Shown here in pieces: positions 1 to 8,890 of a stretch of DNA of 64,000 nucleotides; position 1 is the stretch's first letter; every line of letters starts with the position of its first letter. Position numbers and translations under genes: made by a program. The notes beneath the pieces were generated by a model. That model saw nothing but the letters and a program-made list of their open reading frames with translations, had not been told where the DNA came from and did not search any database. Source of the DNA: Cytophagaceae bacterium (lineage in GTDB: Bacteria; Bacteroidota; Bacteroidia; Flavobacteriales; Flavobacteriaceae); the NCBI GenBank assembly GCA_002710685.1, contig PALD01000075.1:33146-97145 (forward strand), given 5' to 3'.

Positions 1-1
1 T

Positions 2-1879
2 GTTCTTCAGGCCACGATAATGAACCAGGCACAATTTAGGAAATTCCCTACCTACAATTCGGCCATCTTCAATTTTGTGGTAGATGCTGATGGAAGTCCA
101 GAAGGAGAACGTGCAGGGATTAGATGGTATGAACTGAGGCAGGATGCAGAGGGACAACCCTGGTCCATCTACCAAGAAGGCACCTATCTCTCCCCTTCTG
201 GGTCCAATGCTTTTGCAGGAAGCATGATTATGGATAATGAAGGCAATATAGGTCTGGGCTATACCACGGTGAGCCCCACACATAGCGTGGGTATAAATTT
301 TACAGGACGTTATGCTAACGACCCACTGGGGGTAATGAGTGTCCCAGAGTCCACTATTGTCAACAGTTCTGGCAACAGCTCATCTGTACGCTATGCTGAT
401 TATACCCACATGACCCTAGACCCAACGAATGAAACAGATTTTTGGTTCATCACAGAATATTTTAATCCCAATAGGGCAGATGTGGTATCAAAATTTCACT
501 TAAAACCTGATAGCGTTAATGATTTGATGGTCACGGATATCCTAACCCCAGAAACTGGAGACCTGGACGGTGCAGAAGAAGTAACGATAAGGGTAAGGAA
601 CAATGGATCTGCGACCCAGAGCAACTTTGAAGTCACCTATAAAATAAATGATGATACGGTCGTGGCCGAAACCTTTACAGGCTCGCTTGAGTTTAATGAA
701 AGTACTGATTTTACTTTCAGCACGCTTGCAGACTTGTCCAGTGACGGTGAATTCTACAATATTATGGCAGATGTCAACCTCCAGGAAGATGAAGATACCG
801 GTAATGATTTTGTGACAAAGCAGGTACAGAATTATTTTTCAAATGATATAGGGGTGTCAGAAATTTTGAGTCCTGAACAATACCCTGAAGGCAGCACCGA
901 GGCCATGGTAACGGTAAGGATCACAAATTATGGTGATACGGCTCAAGAGGATTTTCCCGTGTTCTTCACCCTCGACGGCGGCGCACAGGTCATTGAGGAT
1001 TTTGAAGAAATATTACCGGCGCTGACCACGGTTTCATTTACCTTCAATCAAACCATTGATATCAATGAGATAGGCACGTATGAGTTGATTACCGGCACGT
1101 TACTGGATACAGACGCAAATCCATCAAATGATAATTATTCCCTTACCATAGAACGCCAGGCCTGTATTCCGGTTTCTAACTGTGAAGATTACAATGACGG
1201 TGTTATAAGCTTTACCCTAGGGGAAACCACCATTGAACCCTCTTGTTCCGCAACAGGTTATACAGATAATACAGACATGATTGTCCCTGTTGATATTGCA
1301 GGCAACCCCATCTTGGGGTCATTGCAAATGGGTTATGACAACAGCACCTTTGCATTTTTTATAGATGCAAATCAAAACCAGACCTTTGAAAGCTCTGAGC
1401 TCGTTTCTACCGGTCTTGTACCTAATGAAGAAACAGATACTGATTTTCTGTTCACCCTACCCTTAAACCTGCCCGTGGGCGATTACTTGATGCGCGTGCG
1501 TGGGGCTGATCTGGTCAACGGTCTTGGCGCTGTGGTTGATCCTTGTTCAGACCTTGAATTTGGTAGGACCAATGATTACACCCTGAGGGTAACCTCATCA
1601 TTGGGTGTGGAAGAAAGCAGATTTGCAGGAGCAAACCTGGAGATCATAGAGCCAGAAACAGACCATTTTTCTGTTACGTTGAGAACCACGGAGCGCATGG
1701 ACGACCTACACTTTGCGGTCTATAATCTCATGGGGCAAACCCTGGTCTCAAACTGGATCTCAAGTGAAGGCGGTAAATACACCTATGACCTGGATATGTC
1801 CTATGCATCATCTGGAGTGTATATCGTGAGGCTGGGCGACAAGAATGGTGCGGCCACAAAGAGGATTATTGTAAAATAA
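2..1879 (+). CDS. C-terminal part of a secreted multidomain protein with T9SS sorting domain (5' truncated by window edge)
   Basis: The reading frame is open to the left edge, so the gene begins outside the window and the Met at 20 is probably internal. From that Met, two CARDB-like beta-sandwich repeats lie at about residues 165-270 and 275-375. A Cys-containing GEVED-like region (starting with CIPVSNCEDYNDG and ending near DPCSDLEFG) follows at about 380-530. The last 70 residues resemble a type A type IX secretion sorting domain, with FAVYNLMGQ, SSGVYIVRL and a basic C-terminal KRIIVK. These parts suggest a protein secreted by T9SS and attached to the cell surface or released. The catalytic or binding part, if any, is outside the window. 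A hairpin terminator follows. Confidence 0.85.
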   Translation, partial: VLQATIMNQAQFRKFPTYNSAIFNFVVDADGSPEGERAGIRWYELRQDAEGQPWSIYQEGTYLSPSGSNAFAGSMIMDNEGNIGLGYTTVSPTHSVGINFTGRYANDPLGVMSVPESTIVNSSGNSSSVRYADYTHMTLDPTNETDFWFITEYFNPNRADVVSKFHLKPDSVNDLMVTDILTPETGDLDGAEEVTIRVRNNGSATQSNFEVTYKINDDTVVAETFTGSLEFNESTDFTFSTLADLSSDGEFYNIMADVNLQEDEDTGNDFVTKQVQNYFSNDIGVSEILSPEQYPEGSTEAMVTVRITNYGDTAQEDFPVFFTLDGGAQVIEDFEEILPALTTVSFTFNQTIDINEIGTYELITGTLLDTDANPSNDNYSLTIERQACIPVSNCEDYNDGVISFTLGETTIEPSCSATGYTDNTDMIVPVDIAGNPILGSLQMGYDNSTFAFFIDANQNQTFESSELVSTGLVPNEETDTDFLFTLPLNLPVGDYLMRVRGADLVNGLGAVVDPCSDLEFGRTNDYTLRVTSSLGVEESRFAGANLEIIEPETDHFSVTLRTTERMDDLHFAVYNLMGQTLVSNWISSEGGKYTYDLDMSYASSGVYIVRLGDKNGAATKRIIVK

Positions 1880-1907
1880 CATTGCCTTACGGCGAAAAAA
1901 ACCCAAG

Positions 1908-1940
1908 AGCTGTCCTGAATATCAAGGACGGCTTTTTTTA
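1908..1940 (+). terminator. Rho-independent terminator behind the T9SS-secreted protein
   Basis: AGCTGTCCT (1908-1916) pairs with AGGACGGCT (1925-1933), with one G-T pair, and is followed by a run of T. It lies between two convergent genes; the T run overlaps the 3' end of the minus-strand lipoprotein gene. Confidence 0.8.
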
Positions 1941-2327
1941 TTTTTGCACTTTCTCAAAAGATTCTATCGCAACGGGCCAAGCCTCACCACATCTATTGCG
2001 CATGCGCAAACGTCTATATTTTACATAAAGCACATCCCCATTGACCAGCGAAGATTTATCCATTTCCACAGGATCGAGGAGTGCAACAGCTTTCCCAGTG
2101 GTAATCTTAAGCATCATTGAGCAGGTGGCAGATTTTTCATTGTCAATCACCACTTCGGCGGGTGTGTATCCCTCTTGTATCAAGGTGTTTGCCTGGGTAT
2201 TGTTCACGTTTTTCTCTATCGTGGGCAAAAATTTCTTCTTTTCAAGAGCTGCGTTTTCCTGTTTTGAGGATTTGCAGGATGTTAATGCAAGCAGGCTTGC
2301 AAGTATTAAAAGCGGTAGTGTTTTCAT
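1938..2327 (-). CDS. Small hypothetical lipoprotein
   Basis: The 129-residue product begins with a hydrophobic signal ending in the lipobox LTSC (Cys18), so it should be exported and lipidated. After a Lys-rich linker there is a compact region with two further Cys residues (in ATCSMM and RNRCGEAW). No family is recognised. It lies 13 bp downstream of the large outer-membrane protein gene on the same strand and may be co-transcribed with it, which suggests but does not show an envelope role. Confidence 0.75.
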   Translation of the reverse strand: MKTLPLLILASLLALTSCKSSKQENAALEKKKFLPTIEKNVNNTQANTLIQEGYTPAEVVIDNEKSATCSMMLKITTGKAVALLDPVEMDKSSLVNGDVLYVKYRRLRMRNRCGEAWPVAIESFEKVQK

Positions 2328-2340
2328 GATATAATGTTTT

Positions 2341-5300
2341 TTAAAAAAATGCCCTTAACTGCACCGTCCCCGTGTGTATGGTACGTGTATTTTCACTATT
2401 CCTGCCAAAATAATTCACATTCAGGTCAAGAAACTTTGTCAACCTTTTTTGTGCCAGTAAACTCCAGGTAAAGTTTGAACCGGGCTGCAGGCCTTCAAGC
2501 ATTTGATAGGAAACCGGTGTAAAATTGCTTCCTTCAAAATCGTTCTTGATGTACTTGATTTCGCCATTGAGCGAAATCTTACCTGCATTTGCATACGCAA
2601 GGGCAATGCCCAGGTCGTGCTTATTGAGTTTCTCACCGCCTCCTTGCGTATTCTCTTTTTTGGCGAAAGCATAAAAACCCTCTATGCGCGAGCGGTCATT
2701 GATAAGATATGAAATTTTAGGGTTAAGGCCCTGGTTGTCAATTTTATAATTGCGAGACGCATAATTTTGTGAATTGCTTTGTGTATAGCCCACCTCTGCC
2801 CTGAGGTTGAAGATGTAGCCGTTTTTTATTTTGTGCAAAAAATTGACCTGATGACTTCTTAGTTTACTTTCTTGCAGGCCGATGGTCAAGAGGTTTTTTG
2901 TGGAGGTGGCGAGGTAGGTATAGCTGGTGGTATATCTTTGTTTGCCGCGGTTATAGAAAAAAGTGTTGCGCAGGCTGAGGTTGAGCCCCAGTTCATCATC
3001 TGTGGAGTTAAAGGGATTGAGGTCAAAGCTACTGCCCTCCCGCAGGATCTTTCTGTCCAGCAGGTAGCTGGTTTGATTGTAAAAGTGAGAAAGAAATTTT
3101 TTTATGCCTTCCTGGCCGCTCCATTGTTGTGGGTTCAGGGTAAGTATCTGGCTCAGTTTGTTTTGATGCGTCTTCACAAAAACACGATTGGGCAGCAATA
3201 CCTTGAGATAATCTGCCTCGTCCTGAAACTGTGCAACCTCAAACTCCTGCAATTGCTGTATGCCATCGTTGTTGTAATCTATCCAGGTGTGGGTTCCCTG
3301 GCCCTCATCTACCCGTAGGTATGAAAATTCCTGCTGTGGGAGGGTGCCACTGTTTGTCTCATAGACCGTGTTCCAGCGGATGAGCCTGTTGACCAAGTAT
3401 TGATCATAGATAAGGCGTGAATTCAACGAATTTTCATCTTCAAGTGCTTTATCCTCATATTTAAGGGTGCGATAATTGACGTATAGGCCCAGGGAGGTAT
3501 TCCTGGACTTTATGAGTTGTGATTTCAGGTAATAGGTATTGCTGTGGTTGACGCGTTGCAGGTCATTGCCCCGCAGGCTGTCATTAAAACGCTGGCGGTA
3601 ACCCACCTCTGCAAAAACGGCCGTGCTGTCTCCTATTCCGGCGAAAGCCTCATAAGCAAAAAAGCGCTGGGTGAGGCTGTCTTTACGGTTGGTGAAAGTA
3701 TCCCGTCTTTCATTGTTCTCTGTTTGAAACTTGGTACCCACCCATGTTTTTTTAAACCCTTTTACCGTGCGCGCGCTGAGCCTTAAAAAAGCAGATGAGA
3801 GCGTGTCTGAGTGTGTCTTGAGATAGCTCGCGTTGAGGAAGCCATTAATTTTCTTCCTATTGATGGCGGCATGTACAGTATGCCTGCTCCCAGCGTAATT
3901 ATTAGCATAGTTCAGGTGTTCAAATTGATAATTGTAGTTGCCCAGTTGGGTGGTGCTGTAGTTGAATCCACCGGTGCCCAGCGTAAGGCCATTTACACTT
4001 GTTGCCTGGGTGGGCAGGTTCCAGTCACGGTTAAATTCAATATTAAAATTACGCTCTATGTTTTGAAAACGGGAATCCACATGGTCAAGGCTTGCATAAC
4101 TTTCAAGATGTGTGCTATCCCGTGATCCTACTATAAGTTGGCGAGCTTCAAAATGTCCCGCAAACCCGTTGTTGTCATCATCATCCACCCCAGAGAACAG
4201 GTTGAGGTCCCGTTTGCTGCCCGCAAGTTCAAAGGCCAGGTGTGTTTTTTCTGAAGGGTCATAACTGCTGCTTATGGTGGCGAGTTGCAGTTTAGTGGGC
4301 GCGATGAGCTGGACAATGGGTTCATAATCTCCTTGCATAACGCCATTTATAGGAGCGACATATTCATAGATGCGGCTTACGGCCGTAGTATTTGTAATGA
4401 TGTAATTGCCCTGATTGGTTCCCACCTGGGTAAATCTAACGTTGTAAAGCTCATCATCCTGATTGTTTGAGAACACAAAAATTTCCTGACCGTTGAGCAG
4501 GTCCTTGCGGTAGAGAATCTTGTTATCACTATATTGATCCAGCACGGCGCTGGGAGCTACCATTAAAGATGGGTTGTCACCGGCTTGTGTTAAAACATCC
4601 ACCTGTTCCTGATTGAGGTTTTGCTGCAAGGGTTGATTTTTTGCATCATTTTCTGAGTAGACATTTGCGCGTATCCTGAACTTGCCGTTTGCCGTTTCAT
4701 GACTTCCACCGCCATGGGCAATGATGCGGGTATAGTTCTGCTCGCTGTATTGATATTCAACCACGATGCGCATCTCGCTGTTGATGGGAAAAGTGGGGTT
4801 AAAACGTAATTCACCGGCATTGTAATCAATGACATAATCCTCGTTTTCCCCACGCTCGAGCAGCACGCTATTAACATACACACGCTCGCTGCCAGAGATT
4901 ATCAATTGGTACAGTTCACCATTGGGGCCGGTAAGTTTGTAAGGTCCTTGGTTGCCTTCCTGTCCCTGGATATTGGTTTTGTTGTACACACCTTTTACAA
5001 TAGCTCCCGTGGCAAAGACATGGGTATTGCTTCCGTTTGATTCAATATTGGCATTGAGTGATAGACCCTGTACTTTTTTAGTAAATGAGCCAAAATACGA
5101 TTCAGTATCCACAAGGTTGATGTCTCCCGCGCGTATGTTCCAGCTATCGCTGTAGAGTTCTATGAAAATCTGATCAAATTCATCCAGCCGTTGTGAATAG
5201 CCATATTGGGTTTGTGGTATATTAGCATCCTGTAAAGACGCCCGTATCCCTACCTTGTCGCTCAACCTTCCCGTGATTTGCAGGTCAAGTTCAGAGTTTA

Positions 5301-5769
5301 CGGTGCTGTTTTGATTATTGCCCACAGTTACCCCGCGCACGATACTCCCCGAGGTTTGTAGTCCATCAAAGGGCACAAATCTCTGTGAGTTTGTTTCCTG
5401 TTGCAAGGCATAGACCTTTTCCAGGCCACCACTACTGCTTATTACCTTGTCAGGGTCATAGAGAAAGTATTTTTTGGTGAGGAATTCAGGATAGGCCCGG
5501 TATTTAAAAAAGAGGGTATCTTCCTTTTCCAGGATTGAAGCCTCTGGGATAAAAAGCGCCCTGCCATAATCTATGGAATACGCGGTCGTATCCAGGGCGG
5601 TTCCATTTTTTTTATATACCGTAAAAAGGTAGTTGTTGATACTTACGCTATCCAGCACCATGGTATCACGTACGGCAAGACGTTTCTCTCTTTGGTCAGG
5701 ATTGTTTATTTCCTGCCCCAGCATGGTGATGGGTAGCCATAGAAGAAAGAATAACGTACTGTTTCGCAT
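2341..5769 (-). CDS. Large outer-membrane beta-barrel protein of unknown function
   Basis: I place the start at the ATG at 5769 because it gives a normal signal peptide (MRNSTLFFLLWLPITMLGQ); the open frame extends further upstream without one. The mature part of about 1120 residues has an N-terminal globular region followed by long runs of alternating polar and hydrophobic strands and ends in aromatic FF, as outer-membrane barrels do. Around residues 280-350 it carries a block with GPYKLTGPNGELY, SGSERVYV and NEDYVIDYNAGEL, which I associate with large Bacteroidota surface/outer-membrane proteins, including SprA-like ones. There is no TonB plug or carboxypeptidase-like domain, so it is not an ordinary TonB-dependent receptor. 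The specific function is unknown. Confidence 0.75.
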   Translation of the reverse strand: MRNSTLFFLLWLPITMLGQEINNPDQREKRLAVRDTMVLDSVSINNYLFTVYKKNGTALDTTAYSIDYGRALFIPEASILEKEDTLFFKYRAYPEFLTKKYFLYDPDKVISSSGGLEKVYALQQETNSQRFVPFDGLQTSGSIVRGVTVGNNQNSTVNSELDLQITGRLSDKVGIRASLQDANIPQTQYGYSQRLDEFDQIFIELYSDSWNIRAGDINLVDTESYFGSFTKKVQGLSLNANIESNGSNTHVFATGAIVKGVYNKTNIQGQEGNQGPYKLTGPNGELYQLIISGSERVYVNSVLLERGENEDYVIDYNAGELRFNPTFPINSEMRIVVEYQYSEQNYTRIIAHGGGSHETANGKFRIRANVYSENDAKNQPLQQNLNQEQVDVLTQAGDNPSLMVAPSAVLDQYSDNKILYRKDLLNGQEIFVFSNNQDDELYNVRFTQVGTNQGNYIITNTTAVSRIYEYVAPINGVMQGDYEPIVQLIAPTKLQLATISSSYDPSEKTHLAFELAGSKRDLNLFSGVDDDDNNGFAGHFEARQLIVGSRDSTHLESYASLDHVDSRFQNIERNFNIEFNRDWNLPTQATSVNGLTLGTGGFNYSTTQLGNYNYQFEHLNYANNYAGSRHTVHAAINRKKINGFLNASYLKTHSDTLSSAFLRLSARTVKGFKKTWVGTKFQTENNERRDTFTNRKDSLTQRFFAYEAFAGIGDSTAVFAEVGYRQRFNDSLRGNDLQRVNHSNTYYLKSQLIKSRNTSLGLYVNYRTLKYEDKALEDENSLNSRLIYDQYLVNRLIRWNTVYETNSGTLPQQEFSYLRVDEGQGTHTWIDYNNDGIQQLQEFEVAQFQDEADYLKVLLPNRVFVKTHQNKLSQILTLNPQQWSGQEGIKKFLSHFYNQTSYLLDRKILREGSSFDLNPFNSTDDELGLNLSLRNTFFYNRGKQRYTTSYTYLATSTKNLLTIGLQESKLRSHQVNFLHKIKNGYIFNLRAEVGYTQSNSQNYASRNYKIDNQGLNPKISYLINDRSRIEGFYAFAKKENTQGGGEKLNKHDLGIALAYANAGKISLNGEIKYIKNDFEGSNFTPVSYQMLEGLQPGSNFTWSLLAQKRLTKFLDLNVNYFGRNSENTRTIHTGTVQLRAFF

Positions 5770-5835
5770 CAAGATAGTAACAACATTAGGTATAAAAAAA
5801 GTATCCCGGGCCTGGCGAAAGATAAGAATAGTACT

Positions 5836-5852
5836 TTTGGCTTTAAGCCAAA
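5836..5852. repeat. Dispersed palindrome, GGCTTTAAGCC type
   Basis: TTTGGCTT and AAGCCAAA form perfect 8-bp arms around one T. It lies in the divergent intergenic region between the outer-membrane protein gene and xth and belongs to the window-wide palindrome family described in the findings. Confidence 0.85.
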
Positions 5853-5904
5853 TCAAGATAAACTGGGATACAGTTCTTAATTTAGCGCAAATTGTAAAAT
5901 TTTC

Positions 5905-6663
5905 ATGAAGATCATATCATACAACGTAAACGGAATTAGGGCGGCCATGCGAAAAGGCCTGATAGAATGGCTGCAACAAGCACGGCCAGACGTGCTTTGC
6001 CTGCAGGAGACCAAGGCAAACAAAGACCAGGTTGACCTGGACCTCATTGAAGGGGCCGGGTATCACAGTTACTGGTTCAGCGCTGAGAAAAAAGGTTACA
6101 GCGGGGTTGCCATTTTCACTAAGGAAAAACCAGACCATGTGGAATATGGTACCGGCGTGGATTACATGGACTTTGAGGGAAGGAACATCAGGGTTGATTT
6201 TGGCGATATTTCCATCATGAGCCTGTATTTACCCTCTGGTACCAACATTGCCCGGCTGGACCACAAGTTAATGTACATGGATGATTTTCAAAAATATATT
6301 GACAATTTAAAAAAAGAACGACCCAACCTGGTGATAGGAGGGGATTATAACATCTGCCATGAGGCCATAGACATCCATGACCCGGTGCGCAATGCAAACG
6401 TGAGCGGTTTTCTGCCCGTAGAGCGGGAGTGGATTGGCAATTTTATAGATAGTGGTTTTACTGACTCTTTTCGCCATCTCAACAAGGATCCCCATAATTA
6501 CACCTGGTGGTCCTATCGGGCAAATGCCAGAGCAAACAACAAGGGCTGGCGCATAGATTACAATATGGTGAGCAACCCCATAAAAGAAAAAATAAAAAGA
6601 GCCGTTATATTACCTGATGCCATGCACAGTGACCACTGTCCGCACCTGGTAGAAATAAATTAA
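5905..6663 (+). CDS. xth: Exodeoxyribonuclease III (AP endonuclease, ExoIII family)
   Basis: The 252-residue product matches the exonuclease III/AP endonuclease fold. Seen in the sequence are the N-terminal YNVNGIRAA motif, the metal-binding Glu in LCLQETK (E35), the GGDYNICH motif around residue 145, and the C-terminal catalytic SDHCPH (D243, H244). The enzyme cleaves DNA at abasic sites in base excision repair and acts in the cytoplasm. Full length and all key residues are present. The upstream region is shared with the divergent outer-membrane protein gene. An OmpA-family gene starts 20 bp downstream and may be co-transcribed. Confidence 0.96.
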   Translation: MKIISYNVNGIRAAMRKGLIEWLQQARPDVLCLQETKANKDQVDLDLIEGAGYHSYWFSAEKKGYSGVAIFTKEKPDHVEYGTGVDYMDFEGRNIRVDFGDISIMSLYLPSGTNIARLDHKLMYMDDFQKYIDNLKKERPNLVIGGDYNICHEAIDIHDPVRNANVSGFLPVEREWIGNFIDSGFTDSFRHLNKDPHNYTWWSYRANARANNKGWRIDYNMVSNPIKEKIKRAVILPDAMHSDHCPHLVEIN

Positions 6664-6682
6664 CAACAACCTATTCATTAAA

Positions 6683-7642
6683 ATGATACAAAGAATCCTA
6701 ACCATTATCCTCGCAGGAAGTTTGCTTGCCTCTTGCGTTTCCGCGAAAGTGTACAAAGACCTAGAATCAAAGTATGGCTCGCTAAAAGATGAAAACCAGG
6801 ACCTCAAGCAGGATTTGGCTGAAGCCAAAAGCCAATGGAAAAAGTTTGAGGACGACTCAAAAAGACTGCAAGATGAACTGGCCACTGCCACGGCAGCACG
6901 TGACGACCTGCAACGCAAGTACACGGCAGCAAAGACAAATCTTGACAACCTGCAAGAGAGCTACAATGCGCTTGAAGCAAACAGCAGCGCCACCATTGCC
7001 GCAAACAGCAAGAAAAACCGCGAGCTCCTCACCGAGCTTGAAACAAAACAGGCCGCCCTGGCCGAAGAACGCTCAAGGCTTGAAAAACTGCAAAGAGACC
7101 TTGCCGAAAGGTCGCAGCGCGTGGATGAGCTAGAAGACATGCTTGCACAAAAGGATGCCAAGATGCGCGCGCTCAAGGATGCGATAAGCAAGGCGCTTGT
7201 TGATTTTGAGGGCAAGGGCCTCACCGTGGAGCACCGCGATGGCAAGGTATATGTTTCTCTAGAGAACAAGCTACTGTTTGACAGCGGTAGCTGGACCGTG
7301 GGGACACAAGGTAAACAGGCCGTAAACCAGTTGGGCAGCGTGCTGGCACAAAACCCGGACATTGCGGTCCTTATAGAAGGCCACACAGATAATGTGCCCT
7401 ACGGCGGAAATGGGCCGTTAAAGGACAACTGGGACCTCTCGACAAAAAGGGCGACCGCCATCGTGGAAATCCTGTTGCAAACGCCCGGCATAGAGGCTCA
7501 AAACCTCACGGCCGCAGGTCGTGGTGAGTTTGCTCCCGTCGCCACTAATGAAACTTCAGAAGGTAAATCAAAAAACAGGAGGATTGAGGTAATCCTAACC
7601 CCAAAACTGGATGAGGTGACCAAGCTGTTGAACGATATATAG
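6683..7642 (+). CDS. OmpA-family peptidoglycan-binding lipoprotein with coiled coil
   Basis: The 319-residue protein starts with a lipoprotein signal peptide and lipobox LLASC (Cys18). Residues about 25-175 are a long charged coiled coil. Residues about 195-310 form an OmpA C-terminal domain, with LLFDSGSW, IEGHTDNVP and KSKNRRIEV, which binds peptidoglycan. It should be anchored in the outer membrane and tether it to the cell wall. A dispersed palindrome (6738-6748) encodes the VSAK directly after the lipidated Cys. Confidence 0.92.
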   Translation: MIQRILTIILAGSLLASCVSAKVYKDLESKYGSLKDENQDLKQDLAEAKSQWKKFEDDSKRLQDELATATAARDDLQRKYTAAKTNLDNLQESYNALEANSSATIAANSKKNRELLTELETKQAALAEERSRLEKLQRDLAERSQRVDELEDMLAQKDAKMRALKDAISKALVDFEGKGLTVEHRDGKVYVSLENKLLFDSGSWTVGTQGKQAVNQLGSVLAQNPDIAVLIEGHTDNVPYGGNGPLKDNWDLSTKRATAIVEILLQTPGIEAQNLTAAGRGEFAPVATNETSEGKSKNRRIEVILTPKLDEVTKLLNDI

Positions 7643-7665
7643 GCTTCCGCCAAAAAAAATAAAGC

Positions 7666-7700
7666 AAAACCTGCTGGGCGTCAACCCCGCAGGTTTTTTG
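7666..7700 (+). terminator. Rho-independent terminator behind the OmpA-family gene
   Basis: AAAACCTGC (7666-7674) pairs perfectly with GCAGGTTTT (7689-7697), followed by further T residues. Confidence 0.88.
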
Positions 7701-7712
7701 TTGTACATGGGC

Positions 7713-7720
7713 TAACTTTG
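7713..7720 (+). promoter_or_regulatory. Probable Bacteroidota -7 box (TAACTTTG) of the aldo/keto reductase gene
   Basis: The octamer fits the known Bacteroidota TAnnTTTG consensus and lies 20 bp before the ATG, directly behind the preceding terminator. No convincing -33 TTG at 19-21 bp spacing was seen. Confidence 0.5.
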
Positions 7721-7740
7721 ACCAGAAGCAAAAAACCACA

Positions 7741-8778
7741 ATGAAATATACCACACTTCCCGATACTGATATCAAAGTAAGCAAGATATGCCTGGGCACC
7801 ATGACCTGGGGACAACAAAATACAGAAGAAGATGGCCACCGGCAGCTGGAGTATGCCATTGAGCAGGGCATCAATTTCATCGACACGGCCGAACTGTATT
7901 CAGTGCCGGCGAAAGCCGAAACACAAGGAAGCACAGAGCGCATCATAGGCACATGGCTCAATAAGCGCGGCAAGCGCGATGACCTGGTGATAGCCTCAAA
8001 GATTGCTGGTCCCGCAGAAATGACCAAACATATCCGTACCGGTGGCTATGCACCACACGAGATTAACGACGCCATAGACAAAAGCTTAAAACGCCTGCAA
8101 ACAGACTATATAGACCTGTACCAGTTGCACTGGCCAGAACGAAATTCAAATTTCTTTGGGCAACTGGGCTACACCCACGATGATAGTGAGCAATGGCAGG
8201 ACAACTTTCAGCAAGTCCTGGAAACGCTTCAGGGCGCCATACAAGCGGGTAAGATAAGGCATGTGGGCCTCAGCAATGAAACTCCCTATGGACTGTTTCG
8301 GTTTTTGGAAGAATCCAGAAAAAACAACCTCCCAAAAATGCGCACCGTTCAAAACCCGTACAACTTATTGAACAGGAAGGACGAGGTGGGTCTAAGTGAA
8401 ATCTACCATCGTGAAAATGTTGGCCTATTGGCGTATTCCCCTTTGGGTTTTGGCACACTTGCAGGAAAATACCTCGATGGCAAAAAGCCGGCAAATTCAA
8501 GGGTGACCCTTTTTCCGCAGTACACGCGTTATCACAGCGAGCCAAGTTTTGAAGCAACGCGAAGGTACCGTGACATTGCACAAAGACATGGGCTCAACTT
8601 TGCGCAGATGTCGCTGGCATTTGTTACCGGCAGGCCTTTTATCACAGCAAATATCATTGGGGCCACGACCATGGAGCAACTCAAGGAGAATATCGCAAGT
8701 ATTGATGTAAACTTGGATAAAGAAGTGCTGGAAGAGATTGAAGCTGTTCACAAAAAAATCCCCAATCCTGCACCATAG
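7741..8778 (+). CDS. Aldo/keto reductase, Tas-like
   Basis: The 345-residue product is a complete NADPH-dependent aldo/keto reductase of the (beta/alpha)8 fold. The catalytic tetrad is visible: D48 and Y53 in FIDTAELY, K87 in VIASKIAG and H130 in DLYQLHW. The layout, including the ETQGSTE segment after the catalytic Tyr, resembles E. coli Tas. The substrate cannot be told from sequence. A dispersed palindrome (7908-7917) encodes PAKA at residues 56-59, next to the active-site loop. The gene stands alone between two terminators. Confidence 0.93.
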   Translation: MKYTTLPDTDIKVSKICLGTMTWGQQNTEEDGHRQLEYAIEQGINFIDTAELYSVPAKAETQGSTERIIGTWLNKRGKRDDLVIASKIAGPAEMTKHIRTGGYAPHEINDAIDKSLKRLQTDYIDLYQLHWPERNSNFFGQLGYTHDDSEQWQDNFQQVLETLQGAIQAGKIRHVGLSNETPYGLFRFLEESRKNNLPKMRTVQNPYNLLNRKDEVGLSEIYHRENVGLLAYSPLGFGTLAGKYLDGKKPANSRVTLFPQYTRYHSEPSFEATRRYRDIAQRHGLNFAQMSLAFVTGRPFITANIIGATTMEQLKENIASIDVNLDKEVLEEIEAVHKKIPNPAP

Positions 8779-8810
8779 GTGTTTTGGGTGTAGCCAAATA
8801 AATAACTTGA

Positions 8811-8848
8811 AAGAGGAAAATGCTGATGCTGGTTTTTCCTCTTTTTGT
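8811..8848 (+). terminator. Rho-independent terminator behind the aldo/keto reductase gene
   Basis: AAGAGGAAAA (8811-8820) pairs with TTTTCCTCTT (8834-8843), followed by a T-rich run. Confidence 0.85.
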
Positions 8849-8890
8849 TTTTTAAATAGTAAATTTCAAAAGCTCCTTAACTCAACAACC

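Noticed and set aside
2872..3318. Plus-strand open frame opposite the outer-membrane protein gene
   Set aside because: No domain or start context; it is an antisense shadow of a well supported gene, as are many others in the window.
8738..8890. N-terminal extension of the GH20-like protein
   Set aside because: It overlaps the end of the aldo/keto reductase gene and its terminator, and the signal peptide starts at 8891.
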